Position numbers and translations under genes: made by a program
Notes under the pieces: generated by a model
Seen by the model: the letters and a program-made list of their open reading frames with translations, nothing else
Databases searched by the model: none
Told to the model about the DNA's origin: nothing
NCBI GenBank assembly: GCA_046498285.1
Contig: JAWOBA010000061.1
Span: forward strand, 1 to 15,871
Reading direction: 5' to 3'
Source: B33-G16 sp046498285
Lineage (GTDB): Bacteria > Desulfobacterota > DSM-4660 > Desulfatiglandales > B25-G16
DNA length: 15,871 nucleotides
Shown: one piece after another, positions 1 to 6,682 of the stretch
Layout of the letters: every line of letters starts with the position of its first letter
Position numbering within the stretch: position 1 is the first letter of the stretch

Positions 1-42
1 AGTGAAATACGCTCCGCTGTCATGTACATGAATTTCACGGGG
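1..42. repeat. Partial copy of GTGAAAT/ATTTCAC dyad repeat (family C)
   Basis: The window opens inside a short dyad: GTGAAAT pairs with ATTTCAC across a loop and is followed by GGGG. A second copy with the same arms and trailing GGGG lies at 10644-10681. Two copies with conserved arms and diverged loops suggest a dispersed palindromic repeat. The left boundary is cut off by the window edge. Confidence 0.5.
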
Positions 43-59
43 CAAGGCAAAGGAAAGAT

Positions 60-92
60 TGTATGTCCGGCGGGTTAAACGCCGGACATACA
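60..92. other. Perfect 13-bp hairpin
   Basis: Bases 60-72 (TGTATGTCCGGCG) are perfectly complementary to 80-92, with a 7-base loop. There is no T-run directly after it on the + strand and no recognised gene ends just upstream, so it may be the terminator of a gene outside the window or a palindromic repeat. The rest of 93-556 shows a lone subfamily A arm (169-196), a second hairpin (289-320), a short direct repeat and no convincing gene. Confidence 0.5.
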
Positions 93-168
93 TAGTTTCG
101 CCTGAGGGGCAGGCCTTGCTTTGTGTACCTTGTAGCTTTGTGGTTTATTGTAAACAACGTGGAATTCT

Positions 169-196
169 GAAAATCGCCAGGTTTTTCAAAGGCCTC
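169..196 (-). repeat. Solo terminal arm of subfamily A element
   Basis: These 28 bases match the outer end of the subfamily A fold-back repeats (compare 3008-3035 and 6906-6933) with two differences: CCAGG for CCGGG and GGCCTC for GGTCTC. The rest of the element is absent, so this is a remnant left by deletion or a partial copy. Confidence 0.7.
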
Positions 197-288
197 ATCA
201 CGCTATGTCAAGGAATATCATAGAATCCTGTGGCGCCACATTTCTGAGATTTTCAAAGAACGATTCAGTATTGGCGAGGGTTTCAGGG

Positions 289-320
289 GACTGTCCTTTT
301 CCAACTGGAAAAGGAAAGTC
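289..320. other. Hairpin with 14-base arms
   Basis: Bases 289-302 pair with 307-320 around an AACT loop with a single mismatch (core TCCTTTTCC / GGAAAAGGA). It lies within a gene-free stretch. No function can be assigned. Confidence 0.4.
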
Positions 321-556
321 AAGGAATACCATGGTTTGTTGGAATCCTATTAGCTATGAACAAAAGAGCAGGGCTAAGGAGCGAATATACGAGCAGGTTG
401 GACCTTTGGTTTACCTGTGCTGGTGTGCATGATCCGGTAACACCTATTATTACCAAACCTTCGGTTTTGGAATAGATTGCAAAAAGGCGGGATGTTAGAT
501 TAATTATTGAGCGTTCATTCACGGGAAAAGAGTTGTTGTTCAGTCCCATCCAAACG

Positions 557-1666
557 TCAATCTGTATCTCCATTCTTGATTTCTTTGTGATAAATAATCA
601 GTCGATCTCCTGGATGGATGTGTACCTTGAGATCAAGTTTGTTCCAAATGATAAGGGCAGCTAAGGGAATGTTGAATCTCTTTGAAATGGAAGAGAGGTT
701 GTCTCCCTCCTTAACAATATAGACAAAGTCTTTTTTGGACGCTACCCAAGCCTTAAGGAGATCTTGGTATCGGCTATGAAAGCCTTTTGCTGAACCCTTA
801 GGAATCAAGATATGGTGAGCTCCCTTTGCGAGGTAATGACCCCGAATCTCGGGATTGAGCTCCTTGATGACCTTGAAATAGGTATTAGCGGCCCGGGCAA
901 TAACCCGTATCGGAATATCCTGTGAGCAGTTCAGATGGATTCTGTCGAATTCCAACGGAGGATAGTAGTCCTCCTCAGAGAGAAAAAAGCCGTATTTCTC
1001 TTGGTTACAGAAGATCAGTTTTGCAGAAATAATCCGAAAAATAAATCTTTGAGTTTCTATGGGGAGATATAGGTTATAATAAATGTCAGTTTCCTGTTCC
1101 AAGACTTCAGCCATAAGACCCCCTTCCCCCATATTGTAGGCAGCTGCTGCCATGGTCCAAGATCCAAATTGCTGATGAAGTTCCTCGAAATATCGAACTG
1201 CTGCTCGGGTTGATGCGAGCAAATTTCGTCTCTCATCAATGTGCTCATTGATTGTGAGCCCATATTTTCTACCGGTTTGCTTCATAAACTGCCAGAAACC
1301 TATTGCTCCCCTGTTTGAGGATACATGCGGTCTGAGAGCACTTTCAGCAATGGCAATATATTTAAGATCCTCTGGTAATTTATTTTCTTTAAGCACCTGT
1401 TCTATTATCGGAAAGCAGCGGCTGGATCTCTTTAACCAAAGAATTATCTGGGGACGATCCCAGAGTGCAAGAAGAAGCTCCTTTTCAAGTCTTTCTGTAA
1501 TATTCTGGATATTGATTGGGACCTCTTCACCACAAAAGGTAAGGGGCATAGAAAAATGAAGTGAGGAAATCAGGTAAGGAAATTGTGCCTCTTCTGATTC
1601 TGCACCGCTGGAAAATGATAAGGAAAAGAGTGTTATCGTAATCAAAAAAACAAGTCTTACTTTCAT
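557..1666 (-). CDS. Membrane-associated lytic transglycosylase, SLT domain plus LysM (MltD-like)
   Basis: A 369-aa periplasmic or outer-membrane-associated enzyme predicted to cleave peptidoglycan glycan strands, releasing 1,6-anhydromuropeptides. Residues 1-21 form a signal peptide (MKVR, hydrophobic stretch, cleavage near SSGA). The SLT domain spans about 95-205: IAIAES carries the presumed catalytic Glu108, followed by GAIGFWQFM (120-128) and AAAYNMGEGG (174-183), the typical MltD/Slt70 motifs. After a linker, a C-terminal LysM peptidoglycan-binding repeat covers about 315-358 (YIVKEGDNLSSISKRF). A second, weaker LysM-like stretch may lie at 253-290. The start has an AGGGGAC ribosome site about 9 bases upstream. 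It stands alone on the minus strand. E. coli MltD is longer and has two clear LysM repeats, so I give no gene symbol. Confidence 0.88.
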   Translation of the reverse strand: MKVRLVFLITITLFSLSFSSGAESEEAQFPYLISSLHFSMPLTFCGEEVPINIQNITERLEKELLLALWDRPQIILWLKRSSRCFPIIEQVLKENKLPEDLKYIAIAESALRPHVSSNRGAIGFWQFMKQTGRKYGLTINEHIDERRNLLASTRAAVRYFEELHQQFGSWTMAAAAYNMGEGGLMAEVLEQETDIYYNLYLPIETQRFIFRIISAKLIFCNQEKYGFFLSEEDYYPPLEFDRIHLNCSQDIPIRVIARAANTYFKVIKELNPEIRGHYLAKGAHHILIPKGSAKGFHSRYQDLLKAWVASKKDFVYIVKEGDNLSSISKRFNIPLAALIIWNKLDLKVHIHPGDRLIIYHKEIKNGDTD

Positions 1667-1825
1667 AAAATTTGTCCCCTTTTCAATAAAATATTTTTTT
1701 AAGAGAATACCATGTCATTCATGTAATGTAAAAAAAGATTTTGTACCTGAAAGCAAAAACTACAGGAACAAGGAGCAGTGCTATATGAAAGCTTTATAAA
1801 TATGAGTCAAGGGGGATGAAAGTAG

Positions 1826-1854
1826 TTGACAACAACATATAAAATTTATCATAT
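1826..1854 (+). promoter_or_regulatory. Candidate sigma70 promoter for the nitroreductase gene
   Basis: TTGACA at 1826-1831 is a perfect -35 match. AT-rich -10 candidates follow: TATCAT at 1847-1852 (15-base spacing) or the overlapping TCATAT at 1849-1854 (17-base spacing). The next + strand gene starts at 2144, so a transcript from here would carry the repeat element at 1931-2121 in its leader. The remainder of 1667-1930 is AT-rich with nothing else recognised. Confidence 0.4.
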
Positions 1855-1930
1855 TTGCTATCATATACAATATGGTGGTTAATCAAGGTTTAAATGCCTT
1901 TCAAGGTACCGTCAAGCACTATGACACACA

Positions 1931-2121
1931 GAGACCTTTAAAAAACCCGGCGATTTTTACCATCCCCAAAAAGACAATAGACTTTTTTAAAGTGACTGGT
2001 GGCCTCCGGCTCGTAGAGCCTCCCGCTCGGAGAGAAGGGTGCTGAAAAGACCAACCCGAGAGCCTTGGAACTGAAAAAAAGCCCATCGTCTTTAGATCAA
2101 GAGGGGTTATGCAAAGGTCTC
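1931..2121 (+). mobile_element. Fold-back MITE-like element, subfamily A, short form (A1)
   Basis: A 191-bp element running from GAGACC to GGTCTC. The arms are inverted complements: the left-arm segment AAAGACAATAGACTTTTTT pairs imperfectly with the right-arm segment around CCCATCGTCTTT. It is flanked by direct repeats ACACACA (1924-1930 and 2122-2128), which look like a target-site duplication, though the tract is simple-sequence. The inner module is absent: the empty site TGCTG is at 2040-2044. Two 16-bp GC-rich units lie between 2003 and 2034. The right end sits 8 bases before the GGAGG ribosome site of the nitroreductase gene. Confidence 0.8.
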
Positions 2122-2143
2122 ACACACATGGAGGTAAAACAGC

Positions 2144-2686
2144 ATGTTAGACTTTATGGAAATCATCAAGGGAAGACGGGGGATCAGAAGATATCAAGAT
2201 CGGGAAATTCCCAACGAGGACTTCAATCAACTTCTTGAAGCAATCAAGTGGTCACCCTCCTGGGCTAACACGCAGTGCTGGGAAGTGATTGTAATTAAAG
2301 ATTCAGCAATCAAAAAGAAAATTCAGGAGACCCTGTCTGTTGGTAATCCGGCAACCAAAGCTGTAGGGGAAGCACCTGTGGTGATCACCTTCTGCGGTAA
2401 ACGTGAAAGTGCAGGCTACAAAAAAGGTCAGGCTACAACTAAATTTGGAGACTGGTTTATGTTCGATTTAGGAATTGCCACACAGAGCCTTTGTCTGATG
2501 GCCCATAACCTGAACCTGGGTACAGTCATTGTTGGCCTTTTTGATCATGATAAGGCAAAAGAGATTTTACAAGTACCAGATGGCTATGAAGTGGTAGCTC
2601 TCGTGCCATTGGGTTACCCGGCACAAGAGGTTAATGCACCTCCTCGCAGAGACATCGGTGAATTTGTACATTATGATACATTTTAG
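2144..2686 (+). CDS. Nitroreductase family FMN-dependent oxidoreductase
   Basis: A 180-aa cytoplasmic protein of usual length for the small nitroreductase family, which reduces nitro compounds, quinones or other acceptors with NAD(P)H through bound FMN. RRGIRRY (residues 11-17) is the N-terminal FMN phosphate-binding motif. SPSWANTQCWEVIVI (37-51) matches the SPS..N.QPW signature, with Cys where Pro is common. VVALVPLGYPAQE near the C-terminus is the family's closing motif. The natural acceptor cannot be read from sequence. GGAGG at 2130-2134 supports the ATG at 2144. The gene lies between two fold-back elements: one ends just before its ribosome site and the next begins 1 base after its stop codon. 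Confidence 0.88.
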   Translation: MLDFMEIIKGRRGIRRYQDREIPNEDFNQLLEAIKWSPSWANTQCWEVIVIKDSAIKKKIQETLSVGNPATKAVGEAPVVITFCGKRESAGYKKGQATTKFGDWFMFDLGIATQSLCLMAHNLNLGTVIVGLFDHDKAKEILQVPDGYEVVALVPLGYPAQEVNAPPRRDIGEFVHYDTF

Positions 2687-2687
2687 C

Positions 2688-3035
2688 AAGACCTTTGCAT
2701 AACCCCTCTTGATCTAAAGACGATGGGCTTTTTTTCAGTTCCCTCCGGGTCGTAGGCCCTCCGGGCCGGAGGCCGAGGCTCCCGGTCTGGTCTTTTCAGC
2801 AACGTATCCATGGGTGAGTTTTGCCCTCTCCGAGCGGGAGGCTCTCCGAGCCGGAAGCCCTCCGCATTGCCCCGATAAATCGGGGCCTGCGGGTTCCCCC
2901 ACTGATACGTTACGAAAAGACAGCACCCTTCTCTCCGAGCGGGAGGCTCTCCGAGCCGGAGGCCACCAGTCACTTCAAAAAAAGTCCGTCGTCTTTTTGG
3001 GGATGGTGAAAATCGCCGGGTTTTTCAAAGGTCTC
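2688..3035 (-). mobile_element. Fold-back MITE-like element, subfamily A, long form (A2)
   Basis: Reverse-orientation copy of about 348 bp, from AAGACC (degenerate GAGACC) to GGTCTC, starting directly after the nitroreductase stop. It carries the inner module (2797-2920) bounded by direct CAGCA repeats at 2797-2801 and 2921-2925. The module contains the palindrome GCCCCGATAAATCGGGGC. GC-rich 16-bp units occur at all three variable positions, two at each. No clear target-site duplication flanks it. It fills the spacer between the nitroreductase gene and the proC promoter. Confidence 0.8.
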
Positions 3036-3081
3036 GTAACCGTAAACTGACAACCAAGAACGATTACCAATATATTTTCTC

Positions 3082-3110
3082 TTGACTAAAAAACGAAACG
3101 CTACAATAAT
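3082..3110 (+). promoter_or_regulatory. Sigma70-type promoter for the proC leader and proC
   Basis: TTGACT (3082-3087) and AATAAT (3105-3110) each match the consensus hexamers at 5 of 6 positions, with the optimal 17-base spacing. The promoter lies 26 bases before the leader ORF and about 110 before proC. It follows the subfamily A element closely, so the element does not separate promoter from gene. Confidence 0.6.
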
Positions 3111-3135
3111 GTGGGCGTAACAAAGAGGAGAATCA

Positions 3136-3198
3136 ATGCATCAAAACCGCATGGACGATGGGTTTCCTTCCCCTTACCCATGGCACAACAACAATTAG
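3136..3198 (+). CDS. Candidate Pro-rich leader peptide (20 aa) upstream of proC
   Basis: A 20-codon ORF with a strong ribosome site (AGAGGAG at 3124-3130, 5-base spacer) and ATG at 3136, ending at TAG 3196-3198, 22 bases before the proC start. Residues 10-16 read FPSPYPW, three prolines at alternate positions directly upstream of a proline-biosynthesis gene. The codons for this run fall within a potential stem (ATGGGT 3158-3163 with ACCCAT 3176-3181). The ACCCAT arm could alternatively pair in part with ATGG (3205-3208), next to the proC ribosome site GGAGAG (3207-3212). The sequence shows the ORF, ribosome site and prolines. A role in translational attenuation is inference. Confidence 0.45.
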   Translation: MHQNRMDDGFPSPYPWHNNN

Positions 3199-3220
3199 AG
3201 CCCTATGGAGAGAAAAAACC

Positions 3221-4066
3221 ATGTTAAAAGACAAAAAAATCGGGATAATCGGAACAGGAAATATGGGTGAAGCCCTTATCAGCGGGCTTGTTCATTCCCG
3301 CTCATCTATTCCTGAAAATATCATATGCTCGGACGTTCGTACGGATAAACTTAAATCTATCATGGAACTATATGGTGTAGCCACAGCAAAAAACAATCGT
3401 GATGTGGTGAAGGCATCGGAAATTATTATCTATGCAATCAAACCGCAGATCATGGCATCAATACTAAAGGAAACAGCTGACTATCTGGATATGTCCAAAA
3501 TTATTATCTCCATTGCAGCAGGAGTTCCCTTGGCTGCTATAGAGTCGTGCCTCAATAAAGATCTACGTCTTATCCGGGTCATGCCCAATATCGCGGCATC
3601 GGTGAAGGAGGGTGCTGCTGCCATTGCACCTGGAAAACATGCCCTTAAAAATGATCTTACGATATCTAAGGCCATCTTTGATTCTGTGGGACAAAGCGTT
3701 ATCATCGAAGGGGATCTCATGGATGCTATCACAGGATTAAGCGGGAGTGGCCCCGCATACATCTTTCTCATTGTCGATGCCCTGGCCGATGCGGGGGTAA
3801 AAATGGGTCTTTCAAGAGAAGATGCCCTTTTTCTCTCAAGCCAAACGGTTCTGGGCGCTGCAAAATTATTGATGGAGACGCACGAACACCCCGGCCAGTT
3901 AAAAGATAAGGTTACTTCGCCTGGTGGGACAGCCATAGCCGGACTTCATACTTTAGAAGAGGGTGGCCTTCGAACGACTCTTATCAATGCAGTTGAAGCA
4001 GCCACAAAACGATCCAAGGAATTGGGAGAGATGATGATCAAAAACTTCTCAGAGAATAACCACTGA
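3221..4066 (+). CDS. proC: Pyrroline-5-carboxylate reductase
   Basis: A 281-aa cytoplasmic enzyme that reduces 1-pyrroline-5-carboxylate to L-proline with NAD(P)H, the last step of proline synthesis. The N-terminal Rossmann motif GTGNMG is at residues 11-16. Family signatures follow: RVMPN (119-123), LSGSGPAYIF (163-172) and the C-terminal VTSPGGTAIAGL (221-232), all expected in P5C reductases. The frame stays open upstream to 3158, but the ATG at 3221 is chosen: it has GGAGAG 8 bases before it, begins MLKDKKIGIIG as the family does, and leaves room for the leader ORF. A gene of unknown function follows 61 bases downstream in the same direction, probably cotranscribed. Confidence 0.93.
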   Translation: MLKDKKIGIIGTGNMGEALISGLVHSRSSIPENIICSDVRTDKLKSIMELYGVATAKNNRDVVKASEIIIYAIKPQIMASILKETADYLDMSKIIISIAAGVPLAAIESCLNKDLRLIRVMPNIAASVKEGAAAIAPGKHALKNDLTISKAIFDSVGQSVIIEGDLMDAITGLSGSGPAYIFLIVDALADAGVKMGLSREDALFLSSQTVLGAAKLLMETHEHPGQLKDKVTSPGGTAIAGLHTLEEGGLRTTLINAVEAATKRSKELGEMMIKNFSENNH

Positions 4067-4127
4067 GCAGCCTTTTTGGTATGCATATAAGAGTTCCCAA
4101 GATATAAGATAACTGCGAGGTACCATT

Positions 4128-4646
4128 TTGGGAGAGATAAAAAGCACCCTTGATCTTGTTTTTGAAAAAACAAAAGATCTTACTCTGAGTGATGGTGAAA
4201 AAATACGCCTTGCACGCGAAAAACTTGAAAAAAGAGTGCGGGGTCTCTGCAACAAATACCTGGATAACTTCTTTCCATTAAGCCGTCTTCAAGATGAGAT
4301 GGAAAAAATTGCCGGCAATGATCGGAATCTGGCATATAGGTCCCTTACAAAGCATCTCTTTGATCATTTTGACCTGGATGGAGAAAACTCACTGATCATG
4401 TCTGCACTCACTAAAATAGCCAGGCGTGATATAAACTCCCTCACAAATCTTCAGAAAGCATACAACTCAGAGAAGGAAGGCGCGAAAAAAGCCTTTATAG
4501 AAAAGTCACTTCTGGCTTTGCAAGAGCGTGGTGTGTCAGGTTCTGCTGTTGTTTCCAATCTGGAAACCATCCCAGAATGGAATGAATTCCTCACAACCTT
4601 GCGCAAAAAATACCGGGAACAACTCCAAGCGATAGAGAATAGCTAA
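4128..4646 (+). CDS. Conserved-looking hypothetical protein downstream of proC
   Basis: A 172-aa protein that I cannot assign to a functional family with confidence. It starts at TTG with GAGG 7 bases upstream. The sequence (MGEIKSTLDLVFEKT...) looks largely alpha-helical, highly charged, and without signal peptide, membrane segments or Cys/His metal motifs. Lys/Glu-rich stretches (for example 22-37 and 110-125) could form coiled coil. I have a vague memory of similar uncharacterised proteins near proC in deltaproteobacteria, but that needs a search. It is probably in an operon with proC. Its stop codon lies 7 bases from the stop of the convergent MBL-fold gene. Confidence 0.7.
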   Translation: MGEIKSTLDLVFEKTKDLTLSDGEKIRLAREKLEKRVRGLCNKYLDNFFPLSRLQDEMEKIAGNDRNLAYRSLTKHLFDHFDLDGENSLIMSALTKIARRDINSLTNLQKAYNSEKEGAKKAFIEKSLLALQERGVSGSAVVSNLETIPEWNEFLTTLRKKYREQLQAIENS

Positions 4647-4653
4647 CAAACCC

Positions 4654-5301
4654 CTACAAAAGTCCAAAGTACATAGTTTCAATGAGTGAAAAATTCCTCT
4701 CGATATTCTCTCGTCCCCTGATAATTTCACCATGCCCTGGAAGTAAAAGCTCAAGATTAAGAGATGATAAACTGCTGATGCTCTTTTTGAGCTGTTCACC
4801 ATTTCCACCAGGCAAATCTGTGCGGCCTACGCCCTGCTCAAAGATGACATCACCTGCAAAAAGAGCCTTATGAGAGGGCCAGTACAGACAGATCGAACCA
4901 GGGGAGTGCCCCGGGCTGTGGATAACCTCAAGCTCTACATCTCCTGCTTTTAAGGTCCCTTCCGTAAGAAAAAAATCCGGCTCGATCGTAAAATCATGAA
5001 AGGACGCAGCCTTTTGGGAAAAATAACGGTATTCTCCTTCATGTATCGCTACCATAGTCGATAAAGATGAAAAAGATTGCACTGCCTCTATGTGATCGGG
5101 GTGCATATGCGTAGCAATTATTAGATCAATGTCTTCGATTCCGACATGGATGGCATGTAATGATTTCCGCAGTTCTGTAAAGAGATGCTGATGACCGGGA
5201 TCAATGAGGATTTTAAAGGGGCCGTCAATGAGAAAACTGTTGCAGTTATTTTCTGTGAAAGACCGCCATGGGAAAGCATATAATTCATCAGTGAGCTGCA
5301 T
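4654..5301 (-). CDS. MBL-fold metallo-hydrolase (glyoxalase II-like)
   Basis: A 215-aa cytoplasmic metallo-beta-lactamase-fold hydrolase. The metal ligands are all visible: H65-M-H67-P-D69-H70 (THMHPDH), H132 in HSPGHSPGS, D151 in FAGDVIF and H190 in LLPGHGE. GVGRTDLPGG (157-166) is typical of the GloB-like subgroup that hydrolyses thioesters or related substrates, but the actual substrate is unknown. The frame is open to a GTG at 5367. The ATG at 5301 is preferred because GAGG lies 7 bases before it and the next residues lead directly into the first strand (NCNSFLIDGPFKILIDPG). It converges on the hypothetical gene at 4128-4646 with a 7-base gap and no visible terminator between them. Confidence 0.85.
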   Translation of the reverse strand: MQLTDELYAFPWRSFTENNCNSFLIDGPFKILIDPGHQHLFTELRKSLHAIHVGIEDIDLIIATHMHPDHIEAVQSFSSLSTMVAIHEGEYRYFSQKAASFHDFTIEPDFFLTEGTLKAGDVELEVIHSPGHSPGSICLYWPSHKALFAGDVIFEQGVGRTDLPGGNGEQLKKSISSLSSLNLELLLPGHGEIIRGRENIERNFSLIETMYFGLL

Positions 5302-5360
5302 ATCGATGTACCTCATATTTTTAGGGTGATAATCACTTATTATTAATATATAATCACTCT

Positions 5361-5391
5361 TGTCCACAATCGATTTTTTATTTGGACAGCA
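5361..5391. repeat. TGTCCACAA ... TTTGGACAGC dyad unit, copy 1
   Basis: TGTCCACAATCGAT (5361-5374) is followed by TTTGGACAGCA in inverted orientation. A similar unit occurs at 5580-5617, and the TTTTGGACAGCA half recurs at 5503-5514. They lie in the 5302-5672 spacer upstream of the MBL-fold gene (on its 5' side) and upstream of the fmdB-like gene. The remainder of that spacer is AT-rich with no gene seen. Confidence 0.35.
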
Positions 5392-5579
5392 TTTTAACCT
5401 TGTAAGCGCGTAAATATTATATTTGAATCTCTACAAGCTCTTTCAAGTCCCTATTTAATGCCTTTTAGGGATTAAAAAATGCCCATAGTTTATTGTCGCC
5501 GGTTTTGGACAGCATGTGCAGGCACAGACAACCTGAATTTTTTCGTGCGAATAGCATCGTGTAGAATCAAATACGTATC

Positions 5580-5617
5580 TGTCCACAAACGATGAATGTG
5601 AATTATTTTGGGCAGCA
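5580..5617. repeat. TGTCCACAA ... TTTGGGCAGC dyad unit, copy 2
   Basis: TGTCCACAAACGAT (5580-5593) is paired with TTTTGGGCAGCA downstream, matching the 5361-5391 unit in order and orientation with a longer spacer. It could be a pair of protein-binding sites or a decayed repeat. Confidence 0.35.
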
Positions 5618-5672
5618 GTGATATATACTATAACATAAAATGTGATTTTGAAAAGCCCTGAAATAACATATT

Positions 5673-5862
5673 GAGGCCTTTGAAAAACCCGGCGATTTTC
5701 ATGATCCCCAAAAAGACGATGGACTTTTTTGAAGTGACTGGTGGCTTCCGGCTCGGAGAGAAGGGTGCTGAAAAGACCAACCCGGGAGCCTCGGCCTACG
5801 CCCCGGAGGGAACTGAAAAAAGCCCATCGTCTTTAGATCAAGAGGGGTTATGCAAAGGTTTC
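5673..5862 (+). mobile_element. Fold-back MITE-like element, subfamily A, short form (A3)
   Basis: A 190-bp copy from GAGGCC to GGTTTC. It is flanked by ATATT on both sides (5668-5672 and 5863-5867), which extends to CATATTG if the terminal bases are counted, consistent with a target-site duplication. The inner module is absent (TGCTG at 5766-5770). One 16-bp unit is present at the left variable site and one at the right. A reading frame runs open through the element into the fmdB-like gene, which can mislead gene callers. Confidence 0.8.
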
Positions 5863-5913
5863 ATATTGTCTCAGAAACCATCGCAAATGAGTTGTATGAA
5901 CAGGAGGGAAGCA

Positions 5914-6255
5914 TTGCCAATCTATGAATACCAATGCCGGGCATGCGGCAGAGAATTTCAGTATTTGGTGTTAAAAAAAGAAGATGAAGTGGATATACGG
6001 TGTCCGGTATGTAAGGGGGGAGATATAAAAAAGTTGGTATCAAGGGTTGCCTATCATGTCTCGGAGCAAGACCGACTATCTGCATTTGAAACGACCGCTC
6101 CTAAAGATGATGCCTTTTATAAAGACACTAGAAATATCGGGCTTCAGGCAAAAAAGAGGGCACAGCAAATGGGCGTTGATTTAGGATCTGGTTTTGAAAC
6201 AAAATTAGATAAACTGCGAACCGACCCCGGGAAAGTGTTTGATGAATCTGATTAA
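5914..6255 (+). CDS. FmdB-family zinc ribbon protein
   Basis: A 113-aa protein starting MPIYEYQCRACG, the hallmark N-terminus of FmdB/CxxC_CxxC_SSSS regulatory-type zinc ribbons. Two CxxC knuckles are present: C8/C11 and C30/C33 (RCPVCKG). FmdB-type proteins are annotated as putative regulators, but their function is generally unproven. The remaining 75 residues are charged and low in hydrophobics. The start is TTG at 5914, chosen because AGGAGG lies at 5902-5907 and because the family begins MP(I/T)YEY. The frame extends to 5671, but those 81 extra codons are simply the translated repeat element plus its flank. No obvious partner gene is adjacent. Confidence 0.82.
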   Translation: MPIYEYQCRACGREFQYLVLKKEDEVDIRCPVCKGGDIKKLVSRVAYHVSEQDRLSAFETTAPKDDAFYKDTRNIGLQAKKRAQQMGVDLGSGFETKLDKLRTDPGKVFDESD

Positions 6256-6342
6256 GCTCATGCTGCCTTTTGCTTCTTTCATGCAGAGGTGCGTTGATAC
6301 AAAATAATTTTTTAATACCGCCATATGTCGGGAGAATTTAGT

Positions 6343-6394
6343 GGCTTGAGAAACCAGCCTTCGGGGCAGCAGGGAGTTTCTTTTGCTCCAAGCC
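6343..6394. terminator. Nested stem structure, possible terminator of the fmdB-like gene
   Basis: GGCTTG (6343-6348) pairs with CAAGCC (6389-6394). Inside it AGAAAC (6349-6354) pairs with GTTTCT (6376-6381), and the apex carries GCC-TTCG-GG, a UUCG-type loop, with TTTT just after the inner stem. It lies about 90 bases after the fmdB-like stop. Termination is plausible but not certain. 6256-6342 holds nothing else recognised. Confidence 0.35.
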
Positions 6395-6441
6395 TCCCTG
6401 ACTGGTATTTTCAATGACATATACTATATAAGATATGTTCC

Positions 6442-6673
6442 AGAGCTTTGCAAACCCTGACCATTTTCTTTACTTCGAATAGAGAGGGTAGAATTTTCTG
6501 AGGTGACTGGTGGCTCGGATAGAAGGGTGCTGAAAAGACCAACCCGGGAGCCTTGGCCTCCGGCCCGACTCCGTCCTGGAGGGGACTACGCCCCGGAAGG
6601 GAGGCCCTACGCCCCGGAGGAAACTGAAGAAGTGTCGACCCTCTCTAGGAAAAGAGGGGTTCTGCAAAGCTCT
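6442..6673 (+). mobile_element. Fold-back MITE-like element, subfamily B, short form (B1)
   Basis: A 232-bp element with termini AGAGCTTTGC / GCAAAGCTCT. It shares its inner segment (GTGACTGGTGG, AAGGGTGCTG, AAAAGACCAACCCGGG) with subfamily A, but its arms have a different stem core: AGAGAGGGT on the left pairs with ACCCTCTCT on the right. The inner module is absent (TGCTG at 6526-6530). The right variable site is expanded to about four diverged GC-rich units. It is followed only 9 bases later by an A element. No target-site duplication was recognised. Confidence 0.75.
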
Positions 6674-6682
6674 CATGCTCAT

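Noticed and set aside
205..432. 75-aa ORF on the + strand
   Set aside because: Contains a hairpin and a direct repeat, has no ribosome site, and its composition (many Cys/Trp/Ser, no domain) does not look like a protein.
319..573. 84-aa ORF on the - strand overlapping the transglycosylase end
   Set aside because: No ribosome site, overlaps a clear gene and a hairpin, and no recognisable motif.
1931..2121. rho-independent terminators or REP/ERIC sequences as the identity of the elements
   Set aside because: The conserved ends, flanking direct repeats and modular interior of up to 436 bp exceed simple terminators, and the sequence does not resemble known REP or ERIC consensus as I recall them.
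2683..3050. Several ORFs on both strands between the nitroreductase gene and proC
   Set aside because: All are translations of the fold-back element and its GC-rich units; the same frames recur with indels in other copies.
5361..5617. DnaA boxes / replication origin
   Set aside because: TTGTCCACA resembles a DnaA box at 8 of 9 positions, but there are only two such sites, with no dnaA, dnaN or AT-rich unwinding cluster.
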